Notes: generated by a model not told the origin, from the sequence alone. A stretch of 64,000 nucleotides of DNA from Porticoccus litoralis (GCF_030676955.1 NZ_JAUUUU010000006.1:62001-126000), one strand, 5' to 3'; numbered from the stretch's first letter, positions 8,045 to 17,338 are shown. Translations and numbers: made by a program.

Positions 8045-10210
8045 TTACTGCAGTTTTGCCTTCTGGCGATAAGCATGCAGCAAGGGCTCAGTGTAACCGC
8101 TGGGCTGCTCACATCCCTTGAAGACCAGGTCACAAGCAGCGGCAAATGCCACACTGTTATCAAAATCAGGTGCCATGTTGCGATAGGCCGGATCTCCAGC
8201 GTTCTGACCATCAACCACACTGGCCATACGCTTCATGGTTTCCATGACCTGATCATCACTGCAGATGCCGTGACGCAACCAGTTCGCAATATGCTGGCTG
8301 GAAATACGCAAAGTGGCGCGGTCTTCCATTAGGCCAACATTGTTGATATCCGGCACTTTGGAGCAACCTACTCCCTGCTCTACCCAACGGACAACATAGC
8401 CAAGAATACCCTGAGCATTGTTATCCAGCTCCTTCTGAATCTCGTCGGCAGTCAACTCACCTTCCAACAGCGGGATAGTAAGAATATCGTCGACACTGGC
8501 CGGAGTGCGGTTAGCCAGTTCATCCTGAAGTGCAAAAACATCTACCTGATGGTAGTGAATGGCATGCAAGGTAGCAGCTGTGGGGGACGGAACCCATGCA
8601 GTATTGGCACCTGCCTTTGGATGACCAATCTTGGCCACCATCATATCGGCCATGTTGTCGGGGATTGGCCACATACCTTTACCAATTTGCGCACGACCCT
8701 TCAATCCGCAGGCCAGACCTACATCGACATTCTGATCCTCGTAAGCGGTAATCCATTTAAGGGTCTTCAGTTTACCCTTGGGTGCAAAGGGGCCGGCTTC
8801 CATGCTGGTATGGATTTCGTCGCCAGTGCGATCCAGGAAGCCGGTATTGATGAACACCACACGCTCGCTGGCAGCACGGATACACTCTTTAAGGTTCACT
8901 GAAGTGCGTCGTTCTTCATCCATGATGCCCACTTTCAGGGTATTGCGACCCAGGCCGAGAGCATCTTCAACCGCGTTGAACAGGCTATTGGTAAATGCCA
9001 CTTCTTCGGGCCCATGCATTTTCGGCTTCACGATGTAAACACTGCCGGTTTTACTGTTTCGGAGCGAGCCATTGCCCTTCAGGTCGTGAATGGCAATCAG
9101 GCTGGTAATCATCGCGTCCATAATGCCTTCCGGCACTTCATTACCGTCGCTGTCCAGAATTGCGGGGTTGGTCATCAGGTGACCCACATTGCGAACAAAC
9201 AGCAGACTGCGGCCGGGCAACACCAACGAACCACCTTCTGGCGTGGTGTATTCGCGGTCCGGGTTCATACGGCGCACGATGGTCTTGCCACCCTTTTCCA
9301 GGCTCTCTTCCAAATCGCCCTTCATCAGACCAAGCCAATTACTGTAGACCAGCGCCTTATCTTCCGCATCAACGGCAGCTACAGAGTCTTCACAATCCAT
9401 GATCGTGGTCAGGGCGGCTTCCATCAGAATGTCTTTTATGCCAGCACTGTCAGAAGAGCCAATCAAACTATTAGAATCAAACTGAACTTCCATATGCAAG
9501 TTATTGTTTTTCAACAATACCACATCGGGACTTCCAGCATCGCCCTGATAACCGGCCAGCTGTTCAGGGTCGGCAAGACTGGCCTGGCTGCCATCTTTCA
9601 ATGTGACCAGTAACTGCCCACCCACCACGCAATATTGGGTTGAATCCTTATGGGAGCCTTTCAACAAAGGTGCAGCGTCGTCCAGCAACTGACGTGCATA
9701 GGCGATCACTTTGGCACCACGAACCGGGTTGTAGCTTGCGGTTTTGTCTGCACCATCCGTTTCCGGCAGCACATCAGTACCATATAGTGCATCGTAAAGG
9801 CTGCCCCAACGGGCGTTGGCCGCATTCAATGCAAAACGGGCATTCATGACAGGCACTACCAACTGTGGGCCAGCCTGCATGGCAATTTCGGGATCTACAT
9901 TGCTGGTGGTTATCGCGAACTCTCCATCTTCGGGCACGAGATAACCAATATCTTGCAGAAACGCTTTGTACTCCGCATGGTTGTGGGGTTTGCCAAAACG
10001 TTCGCGGTGAAAGTTGTCGATCTGTGCCTGCAACTCATCACGCTTTTTTAAGAGTTGTCGGTTTTTCGGGGCAAAATCAGCGACGATGGCGCTAAAAGAC
10101 TGCCAGAAGCCATCTGCATCTACACCGGTGCCGGGAATAATGTCCTGCTTGACGAGGTCATAAATCGAACGAGCGACCTGAAGTCCACTCACTTGAACAC
10201 GTTCAGTCAT
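8045..10210 (-). CDS. glcB: Malate synthase G
   Basis: A 721-residue monomeric cytosolic enzyme (E. coli GlcB has 723) that condenses glyoxylate with acetyl-CoA to malate and CoA. The length and segments such as GRSLLFVRNVGHLM, YIVKPKMHGPEEV and GIMDEERRTSVNL mark the G isoform rather than the shorter AceB. The C-terminus keeps a Cys-rich stretch near ACDLVFKGC. It lies next to a LysR regulator and isocitrate lyase. With those it forms a complete glyoxylate shunt, without an aceBAK operon or an AceK kinase in view. Confidence 0.97.
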   Translation of the reverse strand: MTERVQVSGLQVARSIYDLVKQDIIPGTGVDADGFWQSFSAIVADFAPKNRQLLKKRDELQAQIDNFHRERFGKPHNHAEYKAFLQDIGYLVPEDGEFAITTSNVDPEIAMQAGPQLVVPVMNARFALNAANARWGSLYDALYGTDVLPETDGADKTASYNPVRGAKVIAYARQLLDDAAPLLKGSHKDSTQYCVVGGQLLVTLKDGSQASLADPEQLAGYQGDAGSPDVVLLKNNNLHMEVQFDSNSLIGSSDSAGIKDILMEAALTTIMDCEDSVAAVDAEDKALVYSNWLGLMKGDLEESLEKGGKTIVRRMNPDREYTTPEGGSLVLPGRSLLFVRNVGHLMTNPAILDSDGNEVPEGIMDAMITSLIAIHDLKGNGSLRNSKTGSVYIVKPKMHGPEEVAFTNSLFNAVEDALGLGRNTLKVGIMDEERRTSVNLKECIRAASERVVFINTGFLDRTGDEIHTSMEAGPFAPKGKLKTLKWITAYEDQNVDVGLACGLKGRAQIGKGMWPIPDNMADMMVAKIGHPKAGANTAWVPSPTAATLHAIHYHQVDVFALQDELANRTPASVDDILTIPLLEGELTADEIQKELDNNAQGILGYVVRWVEQGVGCSKVPDINNVGLMEDRATLRISSQHIANWLRHGICSDDQVMETMKRMASVVDGQNAGDPAYRNMAPDFDNSVAFAAACDLVFKGCEQPSGYTEPLLHAYRQKAKLQ

Positions 10211-10317
10211 GATTGAGCCCTATGATTGATCTATTCGCTTAAGGAGGAATTGTAGGTACGCAAAGCTGAATTAATCAATTTTATGGATATTATGTCGGCT
10301 ATTTGTTTAACAAATAA

Positions 10318-11256
10318 TTAGTCCAATGTTCGGGCGACATCGGCAATCAGGCGACGCATCCACTGATGGGCCGGGTTATGTTGGAGCAACGGGCTCCAGG
10401 CCATGATCAGTTCAATTTCCGGTATCTCGAAAGGTGGCGGCAAGATCACTACATTAGGGTTGTCCTTCAGCAGCATGGCTGCCTTGGTAGGTAGGGTAAT
10501 AACCAGATCACGCAATTCGGCGAGCCGCATCGCGGCCTGATAGTGGCGAGTAAATACACGAATACGGCGCTTTTTACCCTGCACTGCCAGGGCCTCATCC
10601 ACCCAGCCCAGACGCTGCACGGCGCCAGGCTCCATACCAACGCCAACCCCCATACCAGTTTTGCTGACCCAGACGTGGCCCGTTTCCAGGTAATTGTCGA
10701 GGGTGAAATCATGACGAATGGGATTGTGCTCACTTAACAGGCAGGAAAAGGAATCTCGCCAGATGGTCATCTGGTGAAAAGATTGCGGCAGCATGTCAAA
10801 ACGGTTGATGACCAGGTCAACACTACCCTGGTCAACATCCTGGTAACTGATGTCACTGGGGGTCAGTACATCAAGGGTAATATTCGGTGCTTCTGAGCGC
10901 AGCCGACGCATTAAATGCGGCAACAGAGTGGATTCGGTGTAATCACTGACGGAAATACGGAACACCCGGTCAGCCTGGGCGGCATTAAACTCCCTACGCG
11001 GCTCCACAGCTTTTTCTATGGATGCCAACACTTCACGGACGACAGGTTGTAGCTGCTCAGCGCGTTCAGTGGGCGTCATTCCATCACTGGTGCGAACCAA
11101 TAAGGGGTCATTAAAAAGATCTCGCAGCCGCCGCAAACCGTTGCTCATCGCGGGCTGGCTGATTCCCAAGTTTTCAGCTGCCCTGGTCACGTTACGCTCT
11201 TTCAGCAGGACATCCAGGTAAACCAGAAGATTTAGATCGACGCTACGTATATTCAT
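10318..11256 (-). CDS. LysR-family transcriptional regulator, candidate glyoxylate-shunt regulator
   Basis: A 312-residue LysR protein. The N-terminal winged helix-turn-helix includes ERNVTRAAENLGISQPAMSN (about 20-39), followed by the linker helix and a substrate-binding domain to the C-terminus. The N-terminal MNIRSVDLNLLVYLDVLLKE is of the NodD/LeuO-like type. It is divergent from aceA (107 bases between starts) and lies directly downstream of the glcB start side. It is therefore the obvious candidate to control aceA and its own expression. The effector is unknown; glyoxylate or an acetyl-CoA-derived metabolite would be a guess. Confidence 0.85.
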   Translation of the reverse strand: MNIRSVDLNLLVYLDVLLKERNVTRAAENLGISQPAMSNGLRRLRDLFNDPLLVRTSDGMTPTERAEQLQPVVREVLASIEKAVEPRREFNAAQADRVFRISVSDYTESTLLPHLMRRLRSEAPNITLDVLTPSDISYQDVDQGSVDLVINRFDMLPQSFHQMTIWRDSFSCLLSEHNPIRHDFTLDNYLETGHVWVSKTGMGVGVGMEPGAVQRLGWVDEALAVQGKKRRIRVFTRHYQAAMRLAELRDLVITLPTKAAMLLKDNPNVVILPPPFEIPEIELIMAWSPLLQHNPAHQWMRRLIADVARTLD

Positions 11257-11277
11257 ACCAAAAATACCGAAAATAAG

Positions 11278-11316
11278 ATCTATAGATTAGCTAAATTTTA
11301 GTCCGGTGGCTAGAAT
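11278..11316 (+). promoter_or_regulatory. aceA control region: palindrome and -10 element
   Basis: The 107-base LysR/aceA divergent region contains the perfect palindrome ATCTATAGAT (11278-11287) in an A/T-rich stretch. Downstream is a plausible -10 TAGAAT (11311-11316) with no good -35, as expected for an activator-dependent promoter. A good Shine-Dalgarno GGAAGGA precedes the aceA ATG. The palindrome as LysR site is inference. Confidence 0.35.
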
Positions 11317-11363
11317 TCGTTGCGTTCAATTCAATTTCTTTTCTCAATCTGGAAGGACTGATC

Positions 11364-12956
11364 ATGTCAAACTATTCAAAAGCGATTGACGATATTGCAT
11401 CCGTATGTGGTGCAAACAGCACATGGAGTGCTATTAACCCGGAATCTGCAGCTCGCATGCGCATTCAAAACCGTTTCCAAACCGGTCTTGATATTGCCAA
11501 GTACACGGCAAAAATCATGCGCGAAGACATGGCAGCCTATGATGCTGACAGTGCTCAGTACACCCAATCTCTGGGCTGCTGGCACGGTTTTGTCGGTCAG
11601 CAAAAACTGATCGCTATCAAAAAGCACCTGCAAACTACCAGCAAGCGTTACCTGTACCTGTCCGGCTGGATGGTTGCTGCTCTGCGCTCCGAGTTTGGCC
11701 CCCTGCCCGACCAGTCCATGCATGAGAAAACTGCAGTTTCTTCACTGATCGAAGAACTGTACACCTTCCTGCGCCAAGCTGACGCCCGCGAACTGGACCT
11801 GCTGTTCACCGACCTGGACGCTGCTCGCGCTGCCGGCGACAAAGCTAAAGAAGCCGAGATTCTGGACAAGGTTAACAACTTCGAAACCCACGTTGTGCCG
11901 ATTATTGCCGATATCGACGCCGGCTTTGGTAACGCAGAAGCCACCTACCTGCTGGCCAAGCAAATGATCGAAGCGGGTGCTTGCTGTATCCAAATCGAAA
12001 ACCAGGTTTCTGACGAGAAACAATGTGGTCACCAGGACGGTAAAGTTACTGTTCCTCACGCTGACTTCCTGGCCAAAATCAACGCTGTTCGTTACGCATT
12101 CCTGGAACTGGGTGTTGATGACGGTGTTATCGTTGCCCGTACTGACTCCCTGGGTGCTGGCCTGACCAAGCAGATCGCTGTTACCAACGAACCCGGTGAC
12201 CTGGGCGATCAATACAACGCGTTCCTTGACGGCGAGTACGTCAACAGCGCTGACGACATCGACAACGGCGACGTTGTGATCAAGGCCAACGGTAAGCTGC
12301 TGAAGCCCGCACGTCTCGCTTCCGGCCTGTTCCAGTTCAAGAAAGGCACCGGTATTGACCGCGTGGTTCTGGACTGTATCACCAGCCTGCAAAACGGTGC
12401 TGACCTGCTGTGGATCGAAACCGAGAAGCCCCACGTTGGCCAGATCGCTGAAATGGTTAACCGTATCCGCGAAGTTGTTCCAGATGCGAAGCTGGTTTAC
12501 AACAACAGCCCGTCATTCAACTGGACTCTGAACTTCCGTCAGCAAGTATTCGATGCCTGGAGTGAAGAAGGTAAAGACGTATCCGCTTACGATCGCGCCA
12601 ACCTGATGAGCGAAGAGTACGATGCCACTGAACTGGCTCTGGCCGCTGATGAGCGTATCCGTACCTTCCAGGCTGATGCCGCTCGCGAAGCCGGTATCTT
12701 CCACCACCTGATCACACTGCCGACCTACCACACTACTGCGCTGTCTACAGACAACCTGGCTAAAGGTTACTTCGCAGAAGAAGGCATGCTGGCTTACGTG
12801 AAAGGTGTTCAGCGTCAGGAAATTCGTCAGACCATCGCCTGTGTTAAGCACCAGAACATGGCCGGTTCCGACATCGGTGACAACCACAAGGAATACTTTG
12901 CGGGTGAAGCCGCACTGAAAGCTGGTGGTAAAGACAACACCATGAACCAGTTCTAA
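11364..12956 (+). CDS. aceA: Isocitrate lyase (long form)
   Basis: A 530-residue enzyme of the longer isocitrate lyase subfamily found in Pseudomonas and Acinetobacter (about 531), not the 434-residue E. coli form. It splits isocitrate into succinate and glyoxylate. The catalytic loop reads K219-Q-C221-G-H223, with C221 the catalytic base. The metal-site segment IIADIDAGFGN is at about 180-190. Codon use is strongly biased to CTG, GGT, GCT and AAC compared with neighbouring genes, which points to very high expression. It has a strong SD and is followed by a terminator. Confidence 0.98.
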   Translation: MSNYSKAIDDIASVCGANSTWSAINPESAARMRIQNRFQTGLDIAKYTAKIMREDMAAYDADSAQYTQSLGCWHGFVGQQKLIAIKKHLQTTSKRYLYLSGWMVAALRSEFGPLPDQSMHEKTAVSSLIEELYTFLRQADARELDLLFTDLDAARAAGDKAKEAEILDKVNNFETHVVPIIADIDAGFGNAEATYLLAKQMIEAGACCIQIENQVSDEKQCGHQDGKVTVPHADFLAKINAVRYAFLELGVDDGVIVARTDSLGAGLTKQIAVTNEPGDLGDQYNAFLDGEYVNSADDIDNGDVVIKANGKLLKPARLASGLFQFKKGTGIDRVVLDCITSLQNGADLLWIETEKPHVGQIAEMVNRIREVVPDAKLVYNNSPSFNWTLNFRQQVFDAWSEEGKDVSAYDRANLMSEEYDATELALAADERIRTFQADAAREAGIFHHLITLPTYHTTALSTDNLAKGYFAEEGMLAYVKGVQRQEIRQTIACVKHQNMAGSDIGDNHKEYFAGEAALKAGGKDNTMNQF

Positions 12957-12973
12957 TAAACCATTCAAGTTTC

Positions 12974-13029
12974 ACTCTATATCCCCTATAGAGTACCCTT
13001 CAGGGAGCTGGTAACAGCTCCCTTTTTTT
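12974..13029 (+). terminator. aceA terminator with a preceding small hairpin
   Basis: The stem GGGAGCTG (13003-13010) / CAGCTCCC (13015-13022) with loop GTAA is followed by seven Ts. Just upstream is a separate 7-bp hairpin, ACTCTAT (12974-12980) / ATAGAGT (12988-12994), which may stabilise the 3' end. Confidence 0.9.
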
Positions 13030-13116
13030 ATGTTGTCGTTTTTTATTTATTTTCAGGGCGAGAGCAGCAGCTGGCCACTCGCTTGGCGGCTTCAGAACAG
13101 CTTGAAGAGTTTGGGA

Positions 13117-13443
13117 TTACTTAAGTATCTGGCTTTCAAGATAATTTGCCAGAGAAGTCAGTTCCTCATCAGAGAGATGATCGAACGAAGGCATTTCACG
13201 ATGCCGGTCACTTCCCTTGATCCACTCCATCAACTCGTTTTGCGACTTTCGCGTCAACAACGTGGCGGGGATACGTTTAAGAAAATCGCTACGGCCAGTC
13301 CTAGGGTGACACTCGGAACAGTTCTCCTGAAAAAGCTTTTCCCCAGCTACAACTGAAGGGTCCACCTCTGCTTTTCCCTTATCGCCGCAGGCTACCAGTC
13401 CGGCAGCAACAAGTAGCACGAAAAGACTCTTGGACTTAATCAT
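13117..13443 (-). CDS. Small c-type cytochrome lipoprotein
   Basis: A 108-residue precursor with a type II signal peptide and lipobox LVAC, so C19 becomes the lipidated N-terminus. The single haem c motif CSECH is at 42-46, and M84 (REMPSF) is the likely distal axial ligand: class I cytochrome c. It probably shuttles electrons at the periplasmic membrane face. It lies 81 bases downstream of a broken cytochrome b561 gene on the same strand, so its membrane electron donor from this locus has apparently been lost. Its own partner is unknown. Confidence 0.85.
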   Translation of the reverse strand: MIKSKSLFVLLVAAGLVACGDKGKAEVDPSVVAGEKLFQENCSECHPRTGRSDFLKRIPATLLTRKSQNELMEWIKGSDRHREMPSFDHLSDEELTSLANYLESQILK

Positions 13444-13524
13444 CGACCTCTCCTTAATACTGAATTATTTATCGTTATTTATTCTATTTTAAACTGTCAC
13501 AGCCTGTGACATTAAGCCACTGGG

Positions 13525-14060
13525 TCAGTGTTTACCCGGCAAGATACGCAACAGCGTATTATCTTTCAGCACATAATGGTGGACCAACGCTGCGACTGCA
13601 TGGATGGCAATCAACACATAACCAGTAATGCCAAAAATTTCATGTATCTCCTTGAAGATACCCGCCACCTCCTTGTTTTCAGCGATTAGTGGAGGAAGCG
13701 ACAGACCGAAGAAGAGAATATCCTTACCCTCGCCGCTTAACACCAGCCAGCCCAGCACAAGCATCACAAACATCAGTAAATAAAGCGCCAGATGAAGCAC
13801 TTTTGCCAGCTTTCAGGGGTCGGAACGATACGCGGCGAGACCTGAATCAACTTCAACAGCAGTCGCAGCCAAACCAGGCAGAAAACACTGAGCCCCAGTG
13901 AAAAGTGTCAGGCTTTAAATGCATTGCGAGGGTCACTCCCCTTCGGAAAAAATTCCCGGCACTCAATTGCGGCATACACAGCAATAATCAGCAGCAACAT
14001 CAGCCAGTGCATGGCGATGGAGAGCGAGCCATAACGGTCAGCTGTATTCTTTAAACCCAT
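13525..14060 (-). pseudogene. Cytochrome b561, inactivated by an in-frame TGA and a frameshift
   Basis: Reading from ATG 14060 gives MGLKNTADRYG, the MHWL haem-ligand helix and PKGSDPRNAFKA. A TGA then falls at 13910-13908, exactly where b561 proteins have the Trp of AWHFSLG. After the stop, homology continues in the same frame (HFSLGLSVFCLVWLRLLLK ... IVPTPESWQ) and then jumps frame near 13808 to KLAKVLHLALY, which continues to the normal C-terminus (IHAVAALVHHYVL...LLRILPGKH). All the family's helices can be traced. Two independent lesions make this a pseudogene unless there are base-calling errors. Confidence 0.85.
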
Positions 14061-14123
14061 AGCTATTCTCTCTTACCTATAGCATCACTTTAGATCAATG
14101 ACTCACAATTGCGTTGATATCAA

Positions 14124-14627
14124 TCAGGTGCGGAATAAATGACTGGTATATAGCAAAGCGCTGGCAGAAACCAGCACTCCGTTATTATCGGCGTACACAT
14201 ATTCACCAGGAACAAAGGTCACACCACCAAAAGTTACCGGTACATTCAGGTCACCAATACCCCGCTTGTCTGTTTTCAAGGGGATACTGCCCAATGCCTG
14301 AACACCAAGGTCGAGCTCTGCCAGGGCATCCACATCCCGCACACAACCAAAAATAACCAGTCCTTCCCAACCATTTTTAACAGCATTCTCAGCAATCATA
14401 TCGCCAAGCAACGCTCTTCTCATGGATCCGCCACCGTCGACAACCATCACCTTGCCATGCCCGGGTTTAGCCGCGTTTTCTTTCACCAGAGAGTTATCCT
14501 CATGACACTTGATCGTGACAATTTCACCGCAAAAGCTGTCTCTGCCGCCAAAATTGGCCAGCATCGGCTCCAGCACTCTGACCAGCTCAGGGTTGTCATC
14601 ACATAAATCGGGGGTAGAAAAACTCAT
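14124..14627 (-). CDS. rraA: RraA family protein (regulator of ribonuclease E activity / HMG aldolase-like fold)
   Basis: A 167-residue protein. RraA in E. coli binds RNase E and inhibits RNA turnover; related family members are divalent-metal aldolases. The family core VMVVDGGGSMRRALLGDMIA (about 65-84) and the segment VIFGCVRDVD are present, and the length matches RraA (about 161) rather than the longer aldolases. It begins 9 bases after the Rieske gene and is probably co-transcribed with it. Whether it regulates RNase E here is inferred from family only. Confidence 0.88.
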   Translation of the reverse strand: MSFSTPDLCDDNPELVRVLEPMLANFGGRDSFCGEIVTIKCHEDNSLVKENAAKPGHGKVMVVDGGGSMRRALLGDMIAENAVKNGWEGLVIFGCVRDVDALAELDLGVQALGSIPLKTDKRGIGDLNVPVTFGGVTFVPGEYVYADNNGVLVSASALLYTSHLFRT

Positions 14628-14636
14628 AACTGATCC

Positions 14637-14960
14637 TTAGGTTTCATCAATAATAATGCCCACCTGATCGCCTTCGCTGGTCAACGTCAGGCTCACCAAT
14701 GGACCAACATCTGCAACCACGTCACCACCAATAGGATGACCATTCTCCAGCTCAAACGAGATGCCGTGTTTTGGGCAGCGCAGGCAGCCCTGTTGCAAGC
14801 GACCCATAAATAAAGGTGAGCCATCGTGGGGACAGCGATTTTCAATCAGACGGGTAATACCTGCGCTGTGTAGCAGCAACAGGTCTCTGCCTGCCACGTT
14901 GACACGCCGAAGATACCCTTCTTTAAGGCGATTTTTTGACTCTAGTGGATAGAAGCTCAT
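14637..14960 (-). CDS. Rieske [2Fe-2S] ferredoxin-like protein
   Basis: A 107-residue soluble single-domain Rieske protein. The cluster ligands are C43-x-H45 (CPHDG) and C62-x2-H65 (CPKHG), separated by 16 residues, and the spacing is complete. There is no signal peptide and no oxygenase alpha-subunit nearby, so it is probably a free electron carrier or sensor. It precedes rraA by 9 bases on the same strand and is divergent from pabB. Its redox partner cannot be told from the sequence. Confidence 0.88.
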   Translation of the reverse strand: MSFYPLESKNRLKEGYLRRVNVAGRDLLLLHSAGITRLIENRCPHDGSPLFMGRLQQGCLRCPKHGISFELENGHPIGGDVVADVGPLVSLTLTSEGDQVGIIIDET

Positions 14961-15112
14961 AGGCCGGAAAGGTTGCCATGATCAGGATAGTGTCGCAATG
15001 GTAAAAGTCGCGTCATCTAAACGTTTAAGAGCATACAACCTAGAACCTTATGTCAGACTTAAACATCGTTTTATTCTGTGAAAAGCCTGCCCCCTACCTT
15101 AGACTAACGACC

Positions 15113-16489
15113 ATGTCTTCAGTAGATGTCCTCGATTTTCCTTACCGCCCTGATGCCGAAGCTCTGTTTGCGGAAATACGTGATCTGCCCAATGCCATCT
15201 GGCTGGACAGTGGTAAGCCGCGCAGTCTATCCGGTCGCTTCGATATCATCACCGCCCAACCCAATTGCGTACTGGAAACCAGGGGTAACGAAACGCGCAT
15301 AACGACTGCCAGTGCCACACACATCAGTGGCGAAGACCCCTTTCTTCTGGCACAGGATTTACTCAACACCTCCGGGGCTATGGAACCATCTCTCAGCGCC
15401 TATCCGTTTGTCGGTGGTCTCGCCGGGTTCTTCGGCTACGATCTGGGTCGCCGCATAGAAGCATTGCCTGACTCACTGCCAAAAGTCGATGGTTTCCCAG
15501 ATATGCATCTTGGCTATTACACCTGGGCGTTGGTGTTAAATCACTCATCACAAAAAGGCTGGTTGATCTTTCAGTCAAATTGCTCGCAAACCTTGCGGGC
15601 GGATATCAAAAAACGCTTGAAACAGGCCCCGGAAGAGAGCAGCGATCCCGGCTATCGCTCTGAATACCTCTTCACCCCATCCGCAACCAGGGATGAATAT
15701 TTTGACGCCATCAGCAAGATTAAAGCGTATATCCGCCAGGGCGACTGCTATCAGGTTAACCTGGCACGCCATTATTCGGCGCCCTTTGATGGCGACAGCT
15801 GGACGCTGTACCGGCAATTGCGTCGGGTTCTACCCTCTCCCTACAGTTGCTATTACCAATGGGGAGATCCGCAACAGGCCATCTTGAGCCTGTCACCGGA
15901 ACGCTTTCTTAAACTGTCCATGGGGCAAGTGGAAAGCAAACCAATTAAGGGAACAGCGCGACGAGGTAAGACTGTCGAGGAAGACCAACAGAATGCCATA
16001 GAGTTGATGAACAGCGCCAAGGATCGCGCCGAGAACCTGATGATTGTCGACCTGTTGAGAAATGATCTCGGCAAAACCTGCGAACCGGGCTCCATACGGG
16101 TGCCCAAGCTGTTTGGGCTGGAAAGTTTTCCCAATGTTCACCACCTGGTCAGCACGGTCACCGGCAAACTTCGGGGAGGCGAAAGCCCCTTAACCCTGCT
16201 GCGCGGTTGTTTTCCTGGAGGTTCCATTACTGGAGCACCCAAAAAGCGCGCCATGGAAATCATTGAAGAACTCGAGTCCTGCCGACGATCACTGTACTGC
16301 GGCAGTATTGGTTATATCAGTGCTACGGGAAGAATGGACACCAACATCGCTATTCGCACACTGCTGGCCGATGCGGAAACGCTCCACTGCTGGGGTGGTG
16401 GCGGTATTGTTGCGGATTCGGTCGCCGAAAACGAGTTTCAGGAAACCCTGGACAAAATCCGCATCCTTATTCAAAGCAACGGTGACTAA
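15113..16489 (+). CDS. pabB: Aminodeoxychorismate synthase component I
   Basis: A 458-residue enzyme that converts chorismate plus ammonia (from PabA) to 4-amino-4-deoxychorismate for p-aminobenzoate and folate synthesis. The diagnostic PIKGTARRG motif, with Lys as nucleophile, separates it from anthranilate synthase TrpE. The C-terminal GGSITGAPKKRAMEIIEELE is the chorismate-binding signature. I chose ATG 15113 (MSSVDVLDFPY) because it gives the usual length; ATG 15050 adds 21 residues and neither has a strong SD. It is convergent with thrH, 22 bases apart. Confidence 0.93.
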   Translation: MSSVDVLDFPYRPDAEALFAEIRDLPNAIWLDSGKPRSLSGRFDIITAQPNCVLETRGNETRITTASATHISGEDPFLLAQDLLNTSGAMEPSLSAYPFVGGLAGFFGYDLGRRIEALPDSLPKVDGFPDMHLGYYTWALVLNHSSQKGWLIFQSNCSQTLRADIKKRLKQAPEESSDPGYRSEYLFTPSATRDEYFDAISKIKAYIRQGDCYQVNLARHYSAPFDGDSWTLYRQLRRVLPSPYSCYYQWGDPQQAILSLSPERFLKLSMGQVESKPIKGTARRGKTVEEDQQNAIELMNSAKDRAENLMIVDLLRNDLGKTCEPGSIRVPKLFGLESFPNVHHLVSTVTGKLRGGESPLTLLRGCFPGGSITGAPKKRAMEIIEELESCRRSLYCGSIGYISATGRMDTNIAIRTLLADAETLHCWGGGGIVADSVAENEFQETLDKIRILIQSNGD

Positions 16490-16511
16490 CGATTAGCCAC
16501 CGCCTGGGAGG

Positions 16512-17129
16512 TTATAGGGTCAAATCGCGCTGACTGGCTTTAATAAACTCTTTTTTCAAATCTTCAAATGTGTGTACAGCGGGAAACTGCGGAAATTCAT
16601 CAATGACATTCTGTGGTGCATGAAACAGGATGCCGGCATCCGCTTCCGCCAGCATGGTAGTGTCGTTATAGGAATCACCCGCAGCAATGGTGCGGTAATA
16701 CATACTTTTGAAACCCACGATAGCCTGGCGCTTGGGGTTTGCCTGGCGAAGCCTGTAGTTAGTCACCCGGCCATTGCCATCGGTTTCCAACTTGTGGCAT
16801 AGCAATGTCGGGAACCCCAACTGACGCATCAAGGGTTGGGCAAACTCATAGAAGGTGTCGGACAGAATCACTACCTGAAATCGCTCCCGCAACCAGTCGA
16901 CAAAGTCCCGGGCGCCATCCAGGGGAGAAAGCGTAGCAATCACTTCCTGTATCTCGTTCAGGCCAAGACCATTTTTTTCGAGGATATCCAACCGATAGCG
17001 CATCAAGACGTCGTAATCCGGTTCATCACGAGTGGTCCGTTTCAGGGCTTCAATACCCGTTTTTTCCGCAAAGGCAATCCAGATCTCAGGAATCAGAACA
17101 CCCTCAAGGTCTAAACATGCGATTTCCAC
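16512..17129 (-). CDS. thrH: ThrH, phosphoserine phosphatase / phosphoserine:homoserine phosphotransferase
   Basis: A 205-residue HAD-superfamily enzyme. The nucleophile motif is D7-x-E9 in MEIACLDLEGV, motif II is VVILSDTFYEF, and motif III/IV is AAGDSYNDTTML. The whole sequence resembles Pseudomonas aeruginosa ThrH, which dephosphorylates phosphoserine and can transfer the phosphate to homoserine, linking serine and threonine synthesis. It is a single gene divergent from cysH (209 bases between start codons). Confidence 0.95.
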   Translation of the reverse strand: MEIACLDLEGVLIPEIWIAFAEKTGIEALKRTTRDEPDYDVLMRYRLDILEKNGLGLNEIQEVIATLSPLDGARDFVDWLRERFQVVILSDTFYEFAQPLMRQLGFPTLLCHKLETDGNGRVTNYRLRQANPKRQAIVGFKSMYYRTIAAGDSYNDTTMLAEADAGILFHAPQNVIDEFPQFPAVHTFEDLKKEFIKASQRDLTL

Positions 17130-17279
17130 AGTACTATCCTCATTTATCAGGCCTAGAAAAGCCGCGCCACTCTAACCATTTCAGGGCATTGGCGCAACAG
17201 ACTGATACCACAGCGGGCTAATAGCCGGATGGATGTAGATTATATTTTCTGATTATTTTTCCTTTAGTTAAGGCTTTGC

Positions 17280-17285
17280 TATTAT
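17280..17285 (+). promoter_or_regulatory. Likely -10 of the cysH promoter
   Basis: TATTAT at 17280-17285 in the thrH/cysH divergent region has no recognisable -35 at the proper distance (the bases there read TTTTCC). This would fit an activator-dependent, CysB-type promoter, but I could not define a CysB site. Confidence 0.35.
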
Positions 17286-17338
17286 GCGCGGCCTCAACTG
17301 TTGAACCCTTTAAATTTAGAGAACAACGAGCAAAACCC

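Noticed and set aside
9014..9613. 199-codon open frame antisense to glcB
   Set aside because: Fully inside malate synthase G, with no independent support.
11742..12434. 230-codon open frame antisense to aceA
   Set aside because: The sense strand is an intact isocitrate lyase with highly biased codons, which removes stops from the antisense frame. The antisense product has no recognisable features or SD.
13030..13356. 108-codon forward open frame after aceA
   Set aside because: It starts within the aceA terminator tail and overlaps the well-supported cytochrome c gene on the other strand.
13908..13910. In-frame TGA in cytochrome b561 as selenocysteine or other recoding
   Set aside because: The position aligns with a conserved Trp, no SECIS-like structure was noticed, and the same gene also has a frameshift. 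Simple decay explains both.
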